A DNA stretch of 49,200 nucleotides from an uncultured Clostridia bacterium (GTDB lineage: Bacteria > Bacillota > Clostridia > Christensenellales > Borkfalkiaceae). The notes under the pieces were generated by a model. The model was not told the DNA's origin and did no database searches. It saw only the letters and a program-made list of their open reading frames with translations. The position numbers were made by a program, and so were the translations under genes. Positions 49,123 through 49,200 of this stretch are shown here, one piece after another; positions within the stretch are counted from its first letter, which is position 1; every line of letters begins with the position of its first letter. The DNA lies in assembly GCA_945917475.1 (NCBI GenBank), contig CAMEHL010000002.1, positions 1 through 49,200 on the forward strand, given 5' to 3'.

Positions 49123-49200
<78 letters not shown>

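Overview
The window reads as a chromosomal segment of an uncultured, moderately GC-rich Clostridia-type Firmicute. The signs are near-consensus TTGACA-N17-TATAAT promoters, AAGGAG ribosome sites, CCA-encoded tRNAs, a glycine riboswitch, a DivIVA-free but typical clostridial gene mix (RelQ-type alarmone synthetase, RsgI-like anti-sigma proteins, SipW/TasA-type secretion) and a short alanyl-tRNA synthetase. The taxonomic placement is inference. No phage, IS element or CRISPR array is visible.

Layout. 1-4.8 kb: a small membrane protein, a YbhN-type flippase-like protein with pssA and psd (phosphatidylethanolamine synthesis), and a NahK-like sugar 1-kinase. 4.9-7.2 kb: serS and a divergent DeoR-family regulator. 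7.4-11.5 kb: cysE-cysS-alaS, where alaS is short and carries an in-frame upstream membrane-segment reading frame. 11.7-13.1 kb: tRNA-Arg, a decayed GNAT remnant and a short-chain dehydrogenase. 13.3-16.3 kb: an ECF sigma factor with an RsgI-like anti-sigma protein, and a second RsgI-like exported coiled-coil protein. 16.8-19.2 kb: a 40-residue orphan ORF, fucO and relQ.

19.3-24.5 kb is a branched-chain amino acid ABC transporter operon (livK-H-M-G-F) behind a leader peptide rich in Ile/Val/Leu codons and an intrinsic terminator. 24.8-33.9 kb is an operon holding all seven shikimate-pathway activities plus tyrA and pheA, behind a second leader peptide carrying Phe/Tyr codons (FYYYAFYF) and a terminator with an 11-bp alternative antiterminator. 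Both look like ribosome-mediated transcription attenuators, a mechanism best known from proteobacteria; no T-box was seen in the window.

34.0-42.3 kb is the most unusual part. A minus-strand operon encodes a SipW-type signal peptidase, two small TasA-like proteins, one unknown membrane protein and two large surface proteins with SipW-type signal peptides. Immediately upstream lies a 174-bp segment bounded by 19-bp inverted repeats (one mismatch). It holds a perfect promoter that currently points away from the operon, and it sits beside a gene for a complete tyrosine recombinase. The left repeat is also half of an intrinsic terminator facing the operon. Inversion would both turn the promoter toward the operon and dissolve the terminator. 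I infer a phase-variable on/off switch for a matrix or fibre system, captured here in the OFF orientation.

42.5-49.2 kb: tRNA-Glu and tRNA-Met, an AGCS alanine/glycine symporter behind a glycine riboswitch, a FliB/YkgJ-type cysteine-cluster protein, an unknown membrane protein, hpt, tilS (probably leaderless) and an initiator tRNA with an extra base in the T stem.
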